NCBI RefSeq assembly: GCF_000372745.1
Contig: NZ_KB889669.1
Coordinates: forward strand, 1 to 64,000
Reading direction: 5' to 3'
Origin: Embleya scabrispora DSM 41855
GTDB taxonomy: Bacteria > Actinomycetota > Actinomycetes > Streptomycetales > Streptomycetaceae
DNA length: 64,000 bases
In this document: piece by piece, positions 62,794-64,000 of the stretch
How the letters are laid out: every line of letters begins with the position of its first letter
Numbering within the stretch: position 1 is the stretch's first letter
Notes under the pieces: generated by a model
What the model saw: the letters and a program-made list of their open reading frames with translations, nothing else
The model's database searches: none
Told to the model about the DNA's origin: nothing
Translations under genes and position numbers: made by a program

Positions 62794-64000
62794 ATGGCAG
62801 CGAAGGACGCAGTGAGCGTCGTCGTCATCACGTACAACGACGCCGTGCACCTACCGGATGCCATCGAGTCGGCACTGGCCCAAGGCGAGATCGTGCACGA
62901 GGTCGTCGTGGTCGACGACGCCTCGACCGACGACACTCCCCAGGTCCTCGGACGCTGGCCCCGCGATCGGGTGCGCGTGGTGCGACGGACCGTGAACAGC
63001 GGTGGGTGTGGGGCGCCCCGCAACGACGGAACCGCGTTCGCGCGGGCCCCGTGGGTGCTCTACCTGGACAGCGATGACGTGTTGCCCCCCGGGGCGGTGC
63101 AGAAGTTGCTGGCCGCGGCCGAGGCCGCCGACGCGGACTTCGCCGTCGGCGCGTGCGTGCGGCACGAACTCCCGGAGAATCGCGATGTACCGTGGCAGCG
63201 CGAACTGTTCACGAACCGGGGCGTGTATTCGCTGGCCCTCCGCCCGGAGACGCTCTGGGACACGTTGGCGGTCAACAAGCTCTACCGGCGCTCGTTCCTG
63301 ACCGCGAACAAGATCCAGTTCCCGGACGGCGACGAGCACTACGAGGACTTCGTCTTCACCGCCGACGTGTACGCGGCGGCGACCCGCTTCGCGGTGATCC
63401 CGGATCACGTCTACACCTGGAACGTGCGGCGTCGCTCGGCCGCGCCGTCGATCTCGTTGCGCCGGGATCAGCTGAAGAACTGGCAGGACCGGCTCAAGGC
63501 GCATACCCACGTCCTGAAGACGATGCGCGCCACCGGCGAGACCCGGCTCGTGGACGCCGCCGAACGCAAGTTCGTCGAGCACGATCTGGCGCTGTACCTG
63601 CGCGACCTGCACACCAAGGACGCCGATTACCAGCAGCAGTGGTGGGACGCCACGCGCGCACATCTGGACACGTTCGGTTACCGCGGGATCGAGACGGCCA
63701 ACGCGCCGATGCGCTGGATCTCGGCACTGATCGCGCTGCGCGGGCAACCGACCGCCCTGCCTCGGCTGGCCGAGTTGGCCGCCGAGCCCGCGCGACTCGT
63801 CCCGCCGTACGCCGGCACGCCGAACCGTCCCCTGTGGGACGACGAGGAGCCGTCGGTGCCACTGACCGGGCTGACCACCGAGTCGCCCGATCGGCTGCCC
63901 ATCAACATCGAGGCCGCGGTGACGATGAGCGGGCCCCGGCTCGCGTTGGTGTTGCGGGTGGCCGACCTGTACGGGTTGCTTTCGAGGGCCGGTGCGGTCG
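62794..64000 (+). CDS. GT2-family glycosyltransferase (cut by the window edge)
   Basis: At least 402 residues; the frame runs off at 64000. VSVVVITYNDAVHLPDAIESALAQ, VVDDASTDDTPQVL and LYLDSDDVLPPGA define the GT-A domain, and NRDVPWQRELFTNRGVYSLALRP plus YEDFVFTADVYAAATRF follow the same layout as the N-terminus of the 56036 protein. It may therefore also carry a C-terminal CDP-glycerol transferase domain outside the window. It follows the YfhO-like gene by 3 nt. Confidence 0.85.
   Translation, partial: MAAKDAVSVVVITYNDAVHLPDAIESALAQGEIVHEVVVVDDASTDDTPQVLGRWPRDRVRVVRRTVNSGGCGAPRNDGTAFARAPWVLYLDSDDVLPPGAVQKLLAAAEAADADFAVGACVRHELPENRDVPWQRELFTNRGVYSLALRPETLWDTLAVNKLYRRSFLTANKIQFPDGDEHYEDFVFTADVYAAATRFAVIPDHVYTWNVRRRSAAPSISLRRDQLKNWQDRLKAHTHVLKTMRATGETRLVDAAERKFVEHDLALYLRDLHTKDADYQQQWWDATRAHLDTFGYRGIETANAPMRWISALIALRGQPTALPRLAELAAEPARLVPPYAGTPNRPLWDDEEPSVPLTGLTTESPDRLPINIEAAVTMSGPRLALVLRVADLYGLLSRAGAV

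Noticed and set aside
59782-62850. A 1022-codon open frame antisense to the GT4 and YfhO-like genes
   Set aside because: It has Arg/His/Gly-rich composition, no domain and no start signal; long antisense frames are expected at this GC content.

Overview
The window is high-GC actinobacterial chromosome, almost certainly Streptomyces or a close relative in the Streptomycetaceae. The evidence is codon use, frequent GTG/TTG starts, mycothiol genes (mshA, mshD), and a gene order that follows the conserved core around pstSCAB, ppk, glnR, sseA, fur, mshA, gpm, phoRP, carD, ispDF and cysS. I see no insertion sequence, phage, tRNA, rRNA or CRISPR. Species cannot be fixed from the sequence alone.

Region by region. 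1-6.4 kb: a split-barrel oxidase-like protein, a DoxX-type membrane protein, rlmB, cysS, ispF/ispD and carD. 6.7-12.5 kb: a lipoprotein, the phosphate two-component system phoR-phoP, a 41-residue Cys-rich metallothionein-like gene where relatives carry phoU, gpm, a YbjN protein and mshA. 12.6-20.2 kb: a SAM methyltransferase, a secreted NlpC/P60 hydrolase, a macrodomain protein with a divergent MarR regulator, and a three-gene signalling module (response regulator-PP2C, CHASE3 kinase, single-domain receiver). 20.3-25.5 kb: an HBHA-like protein with an XRE regulator, RsiG (c-di-GMP-responsive anti-sigma), dtd, ygfZ, fur, a nitrobindin-like protein, a 32-residue membrane peptide and a DsrE protein. 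25.5-32.5 kb: an SMR exporter, sulfurtransferase plus DUF1416 behind a Cys-rich leader peptide, an ECF sigma/anti-sigma pair, a membrane protein, a ThiS/MoaD protein and glnR. 32.6-45 kb: a LacI regulator, mshD, and a phosphate/polyphosphate block (ppk, CHAD, Nudix, pstSCAB behind a clear PHO box, pit with its DUF47 partner). 45-48.4 kb: a CsoR-family regulator with a palindromic operator, a lipoprotein, a GntR regulator and a PAP2 phosphatase. 48.4-64 kb: a cell-surface glycopolymer locus. On the minus strand it has a TagGH-type exporter, a GT2, two CDP-alcohol phosphotransferases, a G1P-dehydrogenase-like enzyme and a cytidylyltransferase. On the plus strand it has a TagF-like polymerase fused to a GT2, a GT4, a YfhO-like membrane protein and a GT2 cut by the window edge.

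The genes form a few joint circuits. Phosphate is handled by PhoRP, PstSCAB, Pit/DUF47 and Ppk/CHAD. Sulfur and thiols involve MshA/MshD, the sulfurtransferase and its cysteine-rich leader. Metals involve the metallothionein-like protein, CsoR and Fur. The right-hand locus looks like a self-contained pathway that makes a CDP-activated polyol, polymerises it and exports it. Many genes have a TANNNT -10 hexamer only 6-7 nt before the start codon, so leaderless transcription appears common.

The most interesting items are the metallothionein-like gene at the phoU position, the cysteine-rich leader peptide before the sulfurtransferase, the unusual CDP-alcohol/G1P-type polymer locus with a His-for-Asp change in one transferase, a terminator-like hairpin in the glnR leader, and direct repeats before mshA.
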